Source: Paenibacillus rhizophilus (GTDB lineage Bacteria > Bacillota > Bacilli > Paenibacillales > Paenibacillaceae). From it: DNA of 64,000 nucleotides. The notes under the pieces are model-generated. The model saw nothing but the letters and a program-made list of their open reading frames with translations, was not told the DNA's origin and ran no database searches. Where the stretch lies: positions 158,983 through 222,982 of the forward strand of contig NZ_RQPI01000007.1 in assembly GCF_003854965.1 (NCBI RefSeq). Direction: 5' to 3'. The position numbers and the translations under genes are program-made. This document shows positions 32,679-40,679 of this stretch, piece by piece; position 1 is the stretch's first letter, and the number at the start of each line of letters is the position of its first letter.

Positions 32679-35564
32679 CTATCGTGACACCGTCTCGGAA
32701 GGAGACGGCACAGCCGCTTTTGCTTGCGAGTTCAAATTCAGGGCCTCAGTGACGATTCTCCGCTGCTCGAAGCTGTGGACGTCCGCGTATCCGCTCGCCG
32801 GGCTTGAGCGTTCCGGACGGCCGATATACCGGACGCCGGTATGGGCCGGCGCAATGGCGCGCAGCCGCGGCTCGGCGTAGCTCCAGGCGCCCATGTTCTT
32901 CGGCTCTTCCTGTACCCAGACGATTTCCTGAAGGGAGCCGAAAGAGCTGAGATGGGCGGCCAGCTCGCGCTCGGGGAACGGATACAGCTGTTCCAGACGC
33001 AAAATGTGCAGCCATGACCAGTCTCTGCCCTGGGCCGCTTCCAGCTCGGTCTCCAAATCAATGGCGATTTTGCCGCTGCATACGACCAGCCGCTTGACTT
33101 CGCCCGGCTTTTGTCCAAGCAGCGGTTCAGGGAATACGGCTTCGAACTGACTGGATGCCAGCTCCATACCGGAGGAAGCGCTGCGCGGGTTGCGGATCAG
33201 GCTCTTCGGCGTCATAATGACGAGCGGTCTGGCGTCCGCCTGCCCGCACAGCGAAGCCTGACGGCGGAGCAGATGGAAGTATTGCGCCGCGCTGGTCAGG
33301 TTAGCGACCGTCCAGTTCTCCTCGGCCGACAGCTGCAAATAACGTTCCATTCTGCCGCTGGAATGCTCCGGTCCCTGGCCTTCGTAGCCATGGGGCAGCA
33401 GGATGGTTAAATTGCTGCGCTGGGTCCATTTGGCCCGTCCGGCGGAGATGAACTGGTCGAAAATGACCTGCGCGGCATTGGCGAAATCGCCGTACTGCGC
33501 TTCCCACAGCACGAAGGTCTCCGGCGCGAACACATTGTAGCCGTACTCGTAGCCGAGCACCGAAGCTTCCGACAGCGGGCTGTTATACACCCCGAAGGAA
33601 GCGCGGGCGTCCTCAAGCTGGTGAAGCGGGGCGAAGAGCGCTCCGCTGTCGCTGTCATGAAGCACGAGATGCCGCTGGGAGAAGGTGCCGCGCTGCGCGT
33701 CCTGGCCGCTCAGCCGGATCGGCGTCCCGTCCTGCAGAATCGTGGCGAAGGCGAGCGTTTCGGCCAGCGCCCAGTCCACCTTTTCCCCGTCATTCAGCAG
33801 GTCCTTGCGCCGCTGCAAAATGCGCTGCAGCTTCGGATATACCTTGAAACCGTCCGGAACGGACAAAAGCTGGCGGTTAATGCTTTGCAGTCGGCCCAGC
33901 GGCACGGCGGTTGCGGGCGTCCGGCTTTCCCCGGTCTGCACGGCGACCGCAGCTTTGACTTCGCCGTTCTTCTGCTTGCCCTCCTTCATCCGCTCGTAAG
34001 CCTGCTGAAGCACGTTCTCCGCTTCACCGCTCATCTTCGCCACCTCTTCAAGAGTGACGAGCTTCTCGTGTTCCAGCCGCTGCGCATAAATCCGGTAAAC
34101 GGTAGGGTGATTCTTCACCTTGCCGTAAACAATCGGCTGGGTCATTTCCGGGTCGTCCATTTCATTATGTCCGTGTCTGCGGTAGCCGACAAGATCGATG
34201 AGGAAATCTTTTTTGAACAGACTGCGGTAAGCGCTGGCCAGACGGACGGCGGCGATGCAAGCTTCCGGGTCGTCGGCATTGACGTGAACGATCGGAATTT
34301 CATAGCCTTTGGCAAGATCGCTCGCGTAGTGCGTGGAACGGGAATCCTCGCTCTCCGTTGTAAAGCCGATGCGGTTATTGACGATGATGTGGATCGTTCC
34401 GCCATTCTGGTACCCGTTAAGCTTGCCGATGTTCAGCGTCTCGGCCACAATTCCTTCGCCGGGGAAGGCGGCGTCTCCGTGCATCAGTACGGCCATGGCC
34501 TTGTTCGTGTCCAGCCCAGGCAGCCCCGGAGCACTGCGGTCTTCCTGGGCCGCGCGCGTAAAGCCTTCCACGACCGGGTTGACGAACTCCAGATGGCTCG
34601 GATTGTTAGCGAGCGTCAGACGGGCGCGTACGGTCTCGCCTTCGTGCACCGCACGGTCGGCGCCCAGATGGTATTTCACGTCTCCGGTCCAGCCGTAGTT
34701 GATGCCCATGGAGCCTTCGGACGGGAACAGCTCCTTGTTCGGAGAGTGATGGAATTCGGAGAAAATAATATCGTAAGGTTTCCCCAAAATATGTGCGAGC
34801 ACATTCAAACGGCCCCGGTGAGCCATGCCCATCAGGATATGTTCCGCGCCGTCATGCGCGGCCGCCCGGACGATCTCGTCCAGCATCGGAACCAGCACGT
34901 CGGTGCCTTCCAGGCTGAACCGTTTCTGGCCGACGAACGTCTTGTGCAGGAAGGTCTCGAAATATTCCACCTCGATCAGCCGGTTCAGCAGAGCTTTGCG
35001 CTCCGCCGCCGTCAGCGGGGCGGGGGAGGTAGCCGATTCGGCCTGGTTGTTCAGCCAGCGGAGCTCGCGCTCGTCGTGGACATGGCCGAACTCGTAGGCG
35101 ATCGTCTTGGTATAAGCTTGGCGCATCCGGTGATAAGCGTCCCAGCCTGTCTGCACATCCTGCGGAGCGTTCTCCCAGAGGAGCGAGGCCGGCAGGGCCA
35201 GCAAATCCTCGCGCGTAAGTTCATAAGTCTCGGGGTTTAGCCATTTGGCCATGGAATCATGGTCGGGCTCCAGCGGGTCGATATCGGCTGCCAGGTGGCC
35301 AAAAATGCGGATGTTCGCGATCAGCTTGGAGGCTCTGACCGCTTTTCGGAGCCAGTCGGTATCTCCGGACAGCGAAGGTCCGGGGGTTCTGGCGGCCTCG
35401 GATGTCAGCGGAGGGGGGCCATAGATGGCGAAGAGTTCGCGGTAGTGGGCTTCGACGGAAGAAGGATCTCCGGCGAACTGTTCGTATTTTTCCTGGATGT
35501 AACCCAGATTGGGACCGTAATACCTGCTCCAAACGGATTCGTTGTAGGACTCATTGGCTGACAT
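32679..35564 (-). CDS. odhA: 2-oxoglutarate dehydrogenase E1
   Basis: 961 residues, full length. N-terminal NESVWSRYYGPNLGYIQEKY region for E2 contact. Thiamine-diphosphate site with MGMAHRGRLNVLAHILGKPY near 249 and HGDAAFPGEGIV near 362; NRIGFTTESEDSRSTHYAS near 400. C-terminal transketolase-like domain. AGGAGGATG precedes the ATG. Decarboxylates 2-oxoglutarate and succinylates the lipoyl group of OdhB. First gene of odhAB. The upstream region has several AT-rich -10-like elements but no single promoter that I would pick. Confidence 0.97.
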   Translation of the reverse strand: MSANESYNESVWSRYYGPNLGYIQEKYEQFAGDPSSVEAHYRELFAIYGPPPLTSEAARTPGPSLSGDTDWLRKAVRASKLIANIRIFGHLAADIDPLEPDHDSMAKWLNPETYELTREDLLALPASLLWENAPQDVQTGWDAYHRMRQAYTKTIAYEFGHVHDERELRWLNNQAESATSPAPLTAAERKALLNRLIEVEYFETFLHKTFVGQKRFSLEGTDVLVPMLDEIVRAAAHDGAEHILMGMAHRGRLNVLAHILGKPYDIIFSEFHHSPNKELFPSEGSMGINYGWTGDVKYHLGADRAVHEGETVRARLTLANNPSHLEFVNPVVEGFTRAAQEDRSAPGLPGLDTNKAMAVLMHGDAAFPGEGIVAETLNIGKLNGYQNGGTIHIIVNNRIGFTTESEDSRSTHYASDLAKGYEIPIVHVNADDPEACIAAVRLASAYRSLFKKDFLIDLVGYRRHGHNEMDDPEMTQPIVYGKVKNHPTVYRIYAQRLEHEKLVTLEEVAKMSGEAENVLQQAYERMKEGKQKNGEVKAAVAVQTGESRTPATAVPLGRLQSINRQLLSVPDGFKVYPKLQRILQRRKDLLNDGEKVDWALAETLAFATILQDGTPIRLSGQDAQRGTFSQRHLVLHDSDSGALFAPLHQLEDARASFGVYNSPLSEASVLGYEYGYNVFAPETFVLWEAQYGDFANAAQVIFDQFISAGRAKWTQRSNLTILLPHGYEGQGPEHSSGRMERYLQLSAEENWTVANLTSAAQYFHLLRRQASLCGQADARPLVIMTPKSLIRNPRSASSGMELASSQFEAVFPEPLLGQKPGEVKRLVVCSGKIAIDLETELEAAQGRDWSWLHILRLEQLYPFPERELAAHLSSFGSLQEIVWVQEEPKNMGAWSYAEPRLRAIAPAHTGVRYIGRPERSSPASGYADVHSFEQRRIVTEALNLNSQAKAAVPSPSETVSR

Positions 35565-36047
35565 AAAAACATCCTCCTAACGGGTAAACTCCAAAGGGCG
35601 CCGAAAGACAGCCGGCTTAAGGAGCTGCAATGATTACGTTTTCATTCTATAACAATGCTAGCCGATTATAAAGTTATTGCTTCATCCTATTGTGCTACTT
35701 TCAATATATGTAATCAAGTCAACCTTTCGTCCAATCCGTTCGAAAAAAGGCATGATTAATAATGCTTGTCTTCTCTTTGCCGCTCAGACCGAACAGGAGG
35801 CGATAAATTCTGATTATCGGGCCTAAATAACTATATAAATATTTTTTGGCATTCAAAAAATATGATTAGGGGACTTGAAAAACGGGTATGTGTAATCTAT
35901 AGTCCTTATATACTACAAGCTTCCAAGGTCATACATAAATGAAAGCGGTTGCTATATTTGGATCATTATTTCATCCCGGTTTGATTTTCCCTTCCGCGCA
36001 ATTTATAAGATTTCCAATATTCGACACACTTTTGGCCAAGTCTTTTG
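35565..36047. other. Long AT-rich intergenic region between odhA and the riboswitch
   Basis: No coding sequence is supported. It must hold the odhA promoter (minus strand) at its left end. A perfect 10-base dyad, ATATTTTTTG (35839-35848) and CAAAAAATAT (35854-35863) around GCATT, stands in the middle and could be an operator or a weak terminator. The right end leads into the sinI promoter. Confidence 0.45.
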
Positions 36048-36053
36048 TATAAT
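36048..36053 (+). promoter_or_regulatory. -10 element of the sinI transcript
   Basis: TATAAT preceded by TTTTG. No close -35 match at 17 bases, so activation or another sigma factor may be involved. It lies about 50 bases before the riboswitch. Confidence 0.45.
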
Positions 36054-36105
36054 ATCCTTGCAACCTCAATACAATGAAGATCGGAACCAGATCCTTAAAA
36101 CAAGG

Positions 36106-36199
36106 GTCCAGTAAAAGGTAAACTTGCTGAAAGGCAGGGGCACAAAGTCTCGGGTCTAAGGTGTTTTTTGAAACTACGACGGCCGGACTGCCTGGGGAC
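36106..36199 (+). ncRNA. Cyclic di-GMP-I (GEMM-I) riboswitch
   Basis: GTCC (36106-36109) pairs with GGAC (36196-36199) and AGGTA (36116-36120) with TGCCT (36189-36193) as P1. P2 is CTTGCT-GAAA-GGCAGG with the conserved GAAA tetraloop. The core GGGGCACAAAGTCTCGGGT then CTAAGG matches the GEMM-I core (GGGACGCAAAGCCNCCGGNCUAA), and GACGGCCGGACTGCC matches its 3' side. The tetraloop receptor and ligand-binding purines are present. It lies directly before the sinI-like gene. Confidence 0.88.
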
Positions 36200-36222
36200 A
36201 AAAATCTTAGGAGGAGATTTTT
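36200..36222 (+). promoter_or_regulatory. Hairpin holding the sinI ribosome site in its loop
   Basis: AAAAATCT (36200-36207) pairs with AGATTTTT (36215-36222); the loop TAGGAGG is the Shine-Dalgarno sequence and the 3' arm runs into the TTG start at 36222. It directly follows the aptamer P1, so folding of one may affect the other. Translational control by c-di-GMP is the likely output; direction not known. Confidence 0.6.
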
Positions 36223-36374
36223 TGGATAAGTCCAACCAGGGGGAAATCGGAGAACTGCAGACGGTAGATCTTGATATGGAATGGGTATATTTGCTTCTGA
36301 AAGCAAAGAAGCAAGGGATTCATGCGGATGAAATTCGTCGGTTCTTCAATGACAGGACACTGAAGGCTATGTAG
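36222..36374 (+). CDS. sinI: SinI-like antirepressor (50 residues)
   Basis: TTG start just after an AGGAGGAG site; 50 codons. The core VDLDMEWVYLLLKAKKQGIH then ADEIRRFF matches the SinI domain (two short helices that bind SinR and block it from DNA). About 15 extra residues (DKSNQGEIGELQT) precede it. Cytoplasmic. It is preceded by a c-di-GMP riboswitch and faces sinR, which is transcribed toward it. That is unlike B. subtilis, where sinI and sinR form one operon. Ends at a strong terminator. Confidence 0.85.
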   Translation: MDKSNQGEIGELQTVDLDMEWVYLLLKAKKQGIHADEIRRFFNDRTLKAM

Positions 36375-36410
36375 GGTAAGGGTCTGAAGACATTATTAAA
36401 TCATAGTGAG

Positions 36411-36444
36411 AGAGGCCATGGCGGCGCGGCGTCATGGCCTCTTT
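36411..36444 (+). terminator. Terminator of sinI
   Basis: AGAGGCCATG (36411-36420) pairs perfectly with CATGGCCTCT (36433-36442), followed by TT. A second dyad, AATATAAGAATT with AATTCTTATATT (36450-36491), and a GAAACG...CGTTTC hairpin (about 36498-36541) follow and probably end the converging sinR transcript. Confidence 0.75.
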
Positions 36445-36561
36445 ATGTAAATATAAGAATTTTCAAGCTACGAGCCTGCAATTCTTATATTTCTACAAGA
36501 AACGTAGTTGCGTCCTGCAGGGACGCCGTCAGGCGTTTCTTCTTGTGAATAAATTGTGGTT

Positions 36562-36906
36562 TTATTGTTCCTTTTGATCAAGCCGCCACTTCTGGTAATC
36601 CAGAAACTCCTTGAACTCGCGTTTGCTGACACCCGAGGACATAGCCTCCTGAACCAGCTTGAACCATTCCGAATCCAGCGGTTCCTCCTGCGTATCGGAA
36701 AGCTCTCCATAGAGAAGAATGTGAACGGGAACGTCCAGAGCTTCGGCAATTTTTTCGATGAATTGGATAGAGGGGTTGGATTGGATGTTGCGTTCAACAT
36801 TGCTTAAGTACGATTTGGCCACATCCGCCTTGCCTGCGAGTTCGGATAAGGATAATCCCTTCTCGAGGCGGAGCTGCTGAATGTGCTGTCCTATGTTATC
36901 TGGCAC
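36562..36906 (-). CDS. sinR: SinR-like biofilm/motility master regulator
   Basis: 114 residues, GTG start. N-terminal XRE HTH (GLSLSELAGKADVAKSYLSN, about 19-38) and NIQSNPSIQFIEKIAEAL, very close to B. subtilis SinR. C-terminal SinR dimerisation domain: LDSEWFKLVQEAMSSGVSKR then EFKEFLDYQKWRLDQKEQ, the part to which SinI binds. AGGAGGGGG lies a little far (about 10-12 bases) upstream. In Bacillus SinR represses biofilm matrix operons. Converges with sinI. Confidence 0.93.
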   Translation of the reverse strand: MPDNIGQHIQQLRLEKGLSLSELAGKADVAKSYLSNVERNIQSNPSIQFIEKIAEALDVPVHILLYGELSDTQEEPLDSEWFKLVQEAMSSGVSKREFKEFLDYQKWRLDQKEQ

Positions 36907-37072
36907 GACGAGTTACGCCCCCCTCCTTGCTTTTTTGTACTAGTATAGCAAACGTCCGCAGACATGGCAAAACCGGCATTTCCCAGATTTGTACGAGAAA
37001 TCCGAAAGCTGCCGGCCGACTAACCGTTAATTTATAAAATGATGATTCCCGCGCCGCTGCGCCCGCGAAGGG

Positions 37073-38050
37073 TCAAGGCAAACGCACACCCCGGGAACTG
37101 ACATACAGGTCATACCATTCCTTGCGGGTAAGCTCCAGCTTGTCCGCGCCTTCGCAGGCAGCGATGCGCTTCGGAGTTACCGTTCCGATGACAGGCTGAA
37201 TCGCGGCAGGATGCGTCATCAGCCAGGAAAGGACGACAGCCTCGGGAGTTGTCCCTTTTTCCTCGGCCAGCGTTTGGACAAGGCGGGCGGTGCTGCGGAC
37301 CGTTTCCGGTTCTCCATCCCCGAGCGGACGTCCGCTGTATTTGCCTTGGGCAAGCGGTCCCCAGGCCTGAAGCTGGATATTCTCCAGCCTGCAGTGCTCA
37401 ATCGTCCCTTCGGGCATGCCGTGGGCTTTCCAGGCCTCCTGGTTCACGCTCACGACCGAATCGAGCCAAAAGATTTTCTCCAGGCTCATTTCCAGCTGAT
37501 TGACGACAAATGGCTCGTCACTGTATGCCTGTAGCAGCTTGATTTGCCCTTCGCTCATATTGGACACGCCGAAATGCCGCACCTTGCCGGATTCCTTCAG
37601 AAGGCGGAGGGCTTCACCCACCTCTTCGGGGTCCATCAGCGGATCGGGCCGGTGCAGCAGCAAAATATCGAGATATTCGGCTCCGAGACGCGACAGAATA
37701 CCATCCACACTGCTCAGGATATGGCTCTTGGAAAAATCGAACACATTGGAACTTTCGCCCGGTTCCGCCAGCTTGATGCCGCACTTCGATTGAAGAATGA
37801 TACTCTCACGCAGCTCCGGACGTTCTTTAAGAACGGCGCCGAATACCTTTTCCGCTTTGCCGCGAGTATAAATATCGGCGTGGTCAAACATATTGATGCC
37901 GATAGAGAGCGCCGCTTCGACAGCTTCATGTCCTTCCTTGATGTGCTCTTCGGTAATCGGCTCGCGGTCCCAGCCTCCGCCAAGGCCCATACAGCCCAGG
38001 ACCAGCCGGCTTGCGGGGATTCCGCGTTTGTTTAGTGGCAACGTTTTCAA
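37073..38050 (-). CDS. Aldo/keto reductase (YdhF-like)
   Basis: 325 residues. TTG at 38050 chosen because GGAGGG sits 6 bases upstream and the product begins MKTLPLNKRGIPASRLVLG. Catalytic tetrad residues visible: Asp and Tyr in FDHADIYTRGKAE (Tyr), Lys in ILQSKCG, His in LLHRPDP. (alpha/beta)8 barrel NADPH-dependent reductase of the YdhF family; substrate unknown. Single gene. Confidence 0.92.
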   Translation of the reverse strand: MKTLPLNKRGIPASRLVLGCMGLGGGWDREPITEEHIKEGHEAVEAALSIGINMFDHADIYTRGKAEKVFGAVLKERPELRESIILQSKCGIKLAEPGESSNVFDFSKSHILSSVDGILSRLGAEYLDILLLHRPDPLMDPEEVGEALRLLKESGKVRHFGVSNMSEGQIKLLQAYSDEPFVVNQLEMSLEKIFWLDSVVSVNQEAWKAHGMPEGTIEHCRLENIQLQAWGPLAQGKYSGRPLGDGEPETVRSTARLVQTLAEEKGTTPEAVVLSWLMTHPAAIQPVIGTVTPKRIAACEGADKLELTRKEWYDLYVSSRGVRLP

Positions 38051-38100
38051 TACGATCCCTCCGTCATTGTGATTGATGACATCAAGGATATTGTACAACT

Positions 38101-38343
38101 TTAAAAGCCGGTGTGGTACTTTTTATCACTGGAGGAGCGGTGCTTGGTCGCTTCTTTATCCGGCTCCTCCTGCTTTTCCAATTTCAGATCCTCAACGGGA
38201 ATCGGGTCCGAATGCAGCTCGTCCTCATGGAGGTCGAACAGACTCGGATTGTCCGTCGGATACTGCTCGGGATGATCCCGCCGGTTGCCTTTCAGTCCTT
38301 TTGCGGCAGCTTCGCCCTGCGGGGAGGTGTTGTCATCGGCCAT
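38101..38343 (-). CDS. Small hydrophilic protein of unknown function
   Basis: 80 residues, no membrane segment or Cys; rich in Asp, Glu, Lys, Ser and Pro (LHEDELHSDPIPVEDLKLE), so probably disordered. GCGAGG before the ATG. No family recognised; small acidic-basic proteins of this kind are common in Paenibacillus and other Bacilli. It lies 50 bases upstream of the aldo/keto reductase gene and could share its transcript. Confidence 0.6.
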   Translation of the reverse strand: MADDNTSPQGEAAAKGLKGNRRDHPEQYPTDNPSLFDLHEDELHSDPIPVEDLKLEKQEEPDKEATKHRSSSDKKYHTGF

Positions 38344-38363
38344 TAGTGAACGCCTCGCTTTCT

Positions 38364-38382
38364 AAAAGGGAAGTTGTCCCTT
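38364..38382 (-). terminator. Small terminator-like hairpin
   Basis: AAGGGA (38366-38371) pairs with TCCCTT (38377-38382); on the minus strand TTTT follows. It would end the MFS-PadR transcript. Confidence 0.4.
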
Positions 38383-38428
38383 AATAACCGCTTTAGGCTC
38401 TGATTAAACAGCAAACTAACACGCGGTT

Positions 38429-38995
38429 TCACTCCTTCAGATCCAGCGGTTCCCCGACATCTCCGAGCCTGTGCGCCCGCACATCGCTGTACAGGCGCTT
38501 CAACCATTTCAGTTCCGTCATGCTGTGCTCATATTTGCCGTACATAAGATGCAGCGCCGCCCGGGAGACGGAAGGAATATGCTCCTCATAGACCTGATAG
38601 GCAAGATTGACCTGGTGCTCGGCCTCCCGGATGCGCTCCTCAAGCAGCCTTGCGATCTTGTCCGGATCGACATGCCGGGAGAAGGCCAGGGCGATATACA
38701 TCGGGTGATACAGCGCGTCGTTCTTGCGAAATTGCTGGAGGAGCAGCTGCTCGAACAGCAATTTGCCCGGACCAGTGATCCTGTATATCGTTTTGTCCGG
38801 CCGGTCGCTGCTGCGGATAATTTCAACCTGCTCAATCTGTCCGTTCTTGGCTAACTGGTCGACGGCGTAATACAGGGAGCCCATTTGCAGCTTCGTAATC
38901 TGATCCATGGCGCGGTCTCTCATCACCAGCATCATTTCATAGGGATGCATGTCCCGCTCCAGCAGCAGTCCGAGAATAGCCAGCTTCATCGACAT
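38429..38995 (-). CDS. PadR family regulator of the adjacent efflux gene
   Basis: 188 residues; AAGGAG 9 bases before the ATG. N-terminal PadR winged helix (AILGLLLERDMHPYEMMLVM, then LQMGSLYYAVDQLAKNGQIE) and a C-terminal helical dimerisation domain of the Vir_act_alpha_C kind. It starts 6 bases after the stop of the efflux gene, so one operon. PadR proteins repress multidrug pumps until a drug binds. Confidence 0.92.
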   Translation of the reverse strand: MSMKLAILGLLLERDMHPYEMMLVMRDRAMDQITKLQMGSLYYAVDQLAKNGQIEQVEIIRSSDRPDKTIYRITGPGKLLFEQLLLQQFRKNDALYHPMYIALAFSRHVDPDKIARLLEERIREAEHQVNLAYQVYEEHIPSVSRAALHLMYGKYEHSMTELKWLKRLYSDVRAHRLGDVGEPLDLKE

Positions 38996-39001
38996 GGGGG
39001 A

Positions 39002-40522
39002 TTACTCCTTGTCGAGGACTGGCTGCGGGGCTTTCTGGCGGTTGAACAGGCGGTCATGCGGCATCAGCAGCACGGCCCCGAGTCCAAGCACCGCCGGAAT
39101 AAGCGCCCACAGGAACGTATGCGAGATGGAGGAGGACAGCGCGGCCGAAATTTTCTCCAGCACCGGCGCGGGGATTTTCGCTCTCGCTTCCGGCGTCAGC
39201 GCGGAACGCGGATCGCCGAAGGCGGATGACTGGGCGCGGCCCCCGAATGCGCTGCTCAGCTTGTCCGTGAACAGATTGCGCTGGATGATGCCGAAGATTG
39301 TAATGCCGAGCGTCATGCCGAGCGAACGCATGAAGGTAATGGCCGATGTGGCCGAGCCGCGCTGGCGGACATCGAAATGATGGACCGAAGACATGTTGAG
39401 CACCGAGAAGGAGAATCCGACGCCGAATCCGGTCAGGGCCATGAAGATATTGACCATAAGGCGCGAAATGTCCGGCGACAGGGTGCCGAGCAGGGCGACG
39501 CCGGCGACGAAGCAGACGGCGGACAGCAGCATGATATTGCGGAAGCTCGTCCGGGCCGTGAGCTGTCCTCCAAGCTGGGCGCCGGCAACCGATCCGACCA
39601 TCATCGGCATGAGGATAAGGCCGGAATTTGTCGCGGAACCGCCGAATACGCCCTGCACGAAAATCGGGATGTAGACGGTCGCCACGATGAAGGCCGAACC
39701 GTAGAATAACCCGGCCAGAGCGCTTGTCGCGAACAGTCTTTTTTGAAACATGCTGAAGGTGATGACGGGTTCGGCCACGCGGCGCTCAATCAGCAGGAAG
39801 GCGATCAGCAGGACCGCAAAGCCCGCAAACAGGCCGAGGATATAAACAGAGCTCCAGGCATATTCCTGGCCGCCCAGCTCTAAGGCGAACATCAGGCAGA
39901 TAACCGCTCCGACCAGCGTAAGGGCGCCGCCCCAGTCGATCCGCTGCTTGGAGTGGGCAACCGACTCCTTGTAGAACATGGCGATCATAACAAAAGCGAT
40001 TACGCCAAGGGGGAGATTGATATAGAAGACCCACTGCCAGCCGACGTAGTCGGTGATGTACGCTCCGAGAAGCGGACCGAGCACGCTGGAGATGCCGAAG
40101 ACGGCGCCGAACAGTCCGGTCATTTTGCCGCGCTTCTCCGGAGGGAATATGTCAAAGACGATGGTGAACGCGATCGGCATCACCGCTCCCCCGCCGACAC
40201 CTTGAATGGCGCGGTAAATGCTCAGTTGGGTAATGCTGCTTGCCGTACCGCACAGAGCCGAGCCGATCAAGAACAGCACTAGCCCGAGCATGAAAAATCG
40301 TTTGCGGCCGTACATATCGGACAGCTTGCCGAATATGGGGGTGCCGGCCATGACCATGACCATATAGGCGGAAGTCACCCAGACGATTTTGTCCAGGCCG
40401 CCGAGTTCGGCGACAATGGTGCCCATGGCCGCGGCGACGATCGTGTTGTCCATGGCGGTCATCAAAATGCCGAGCAGCAGGCCGACCACGACCAGCTTCA
40501 GATTGCTTTCTTTCGAATGCAT
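39002..40522 (-). CDS. DHA2 (EmrB/QacA-type) 14-TM drug efflux MFS transporter
   Basis: 506 residues with about 14 membrane helices. Family motifs: motif A GKLSDMYGRKRFF (about 64-76), motif D1 LDxT-like AMDNTIVAAAMGTI near 23-36, and RAIQGVGGGAVMPIAF. Proton-driven export of toxic compounds. Transcribed with the PadR gene; a dyad in the promoter region is a candidate operator. Confidence 0.93.
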   Translation of the reverse strand: MHSKESNLKLVVVGLLLGILMTAMDNTIVAAAMGTIVAELGGLDKIVWVTSAYMVMVMAGTPIFGKLSDMYGRKRFFMLGLVLFLIGSALCGTASSITQLSIYRAIQGVGGGAVMPIAFTIVFDIFPPEKRGKMTGLFGAVFGISSVLGPLLGAYITDYVGWQWVFYINLPLGVIAFVMIAMFYKESVAHSKQRIDWGGALTLVGAVICLMFALELGGQEYAWSSVYILGLFAGFAVLLIAFLLIERRVAEPVITFSMFQKRLFATSALAGLFYGSAFIVATVYIPIFVQGVFGGSATNSGLILMPMMVGSVAGAQLGGQLTARTSFRNIMLLSAVCFVAGVALLGTLSPDISRLMVNIFMALTGFGVGFSFSVLNMSSVHHFDVRQRGSATSAITFMRSLGMTLGITIFGIIQRNLFTDKLSSAFGGRAQSSAFGDPRSALTPEARAKIPAPVLEKISAALSSSISHTFLWALIPAVLGLGAVLLMPHDRLFNRQKAPQPVLDKE

Positions 40523-40551
40523 GGTGAGAAACTCCTTTTCTGTAAGTTAGT

Positions 40552-40567
40552 GAAATTAATTATATTC
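40552..40567. promoter_or_regulatory. Imperfect palindrome upstream of the efflux operon
   Basis: GAA-N2-TAATTA-N2-TTC, about 30 bases upstream of the transporter start. Candidate PadR operator; weakly supported. Confidence 0.35.
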
Positions 40568-40599
40568 AAATTAGAATAGGAGGGCAATGCTTAATAATA

Positions 40600-40624
40600 A
40601 AAACCCCGCATACCGCGGGGTTTT
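40600..40624. terminator. Terminator of the GGDEF/HD-GYP gene
   Basis: AAAACCCCGC (40600-40609) pairs with GCGGGGTTTT (40615-40624) around a five-base loop; works on both strands. On the minus strand it follows the GGDEF/HD-GYP gene. Confidence 0.85.
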
Positions 40625-40679
40625 GCATTAAGATTCATTTCGTTGGGCCGGGGACTGCGGCGAACGCACATCCAAAGCG

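Noticed and set aside
33621..35240. A 539-codon open frame antisense to odhA
   Set aside because: The opposite strand encodes a full, highly conserved E1 enzyme; the antisense frame is a by-product of high-GC codon use and has no ribosome site or family features.
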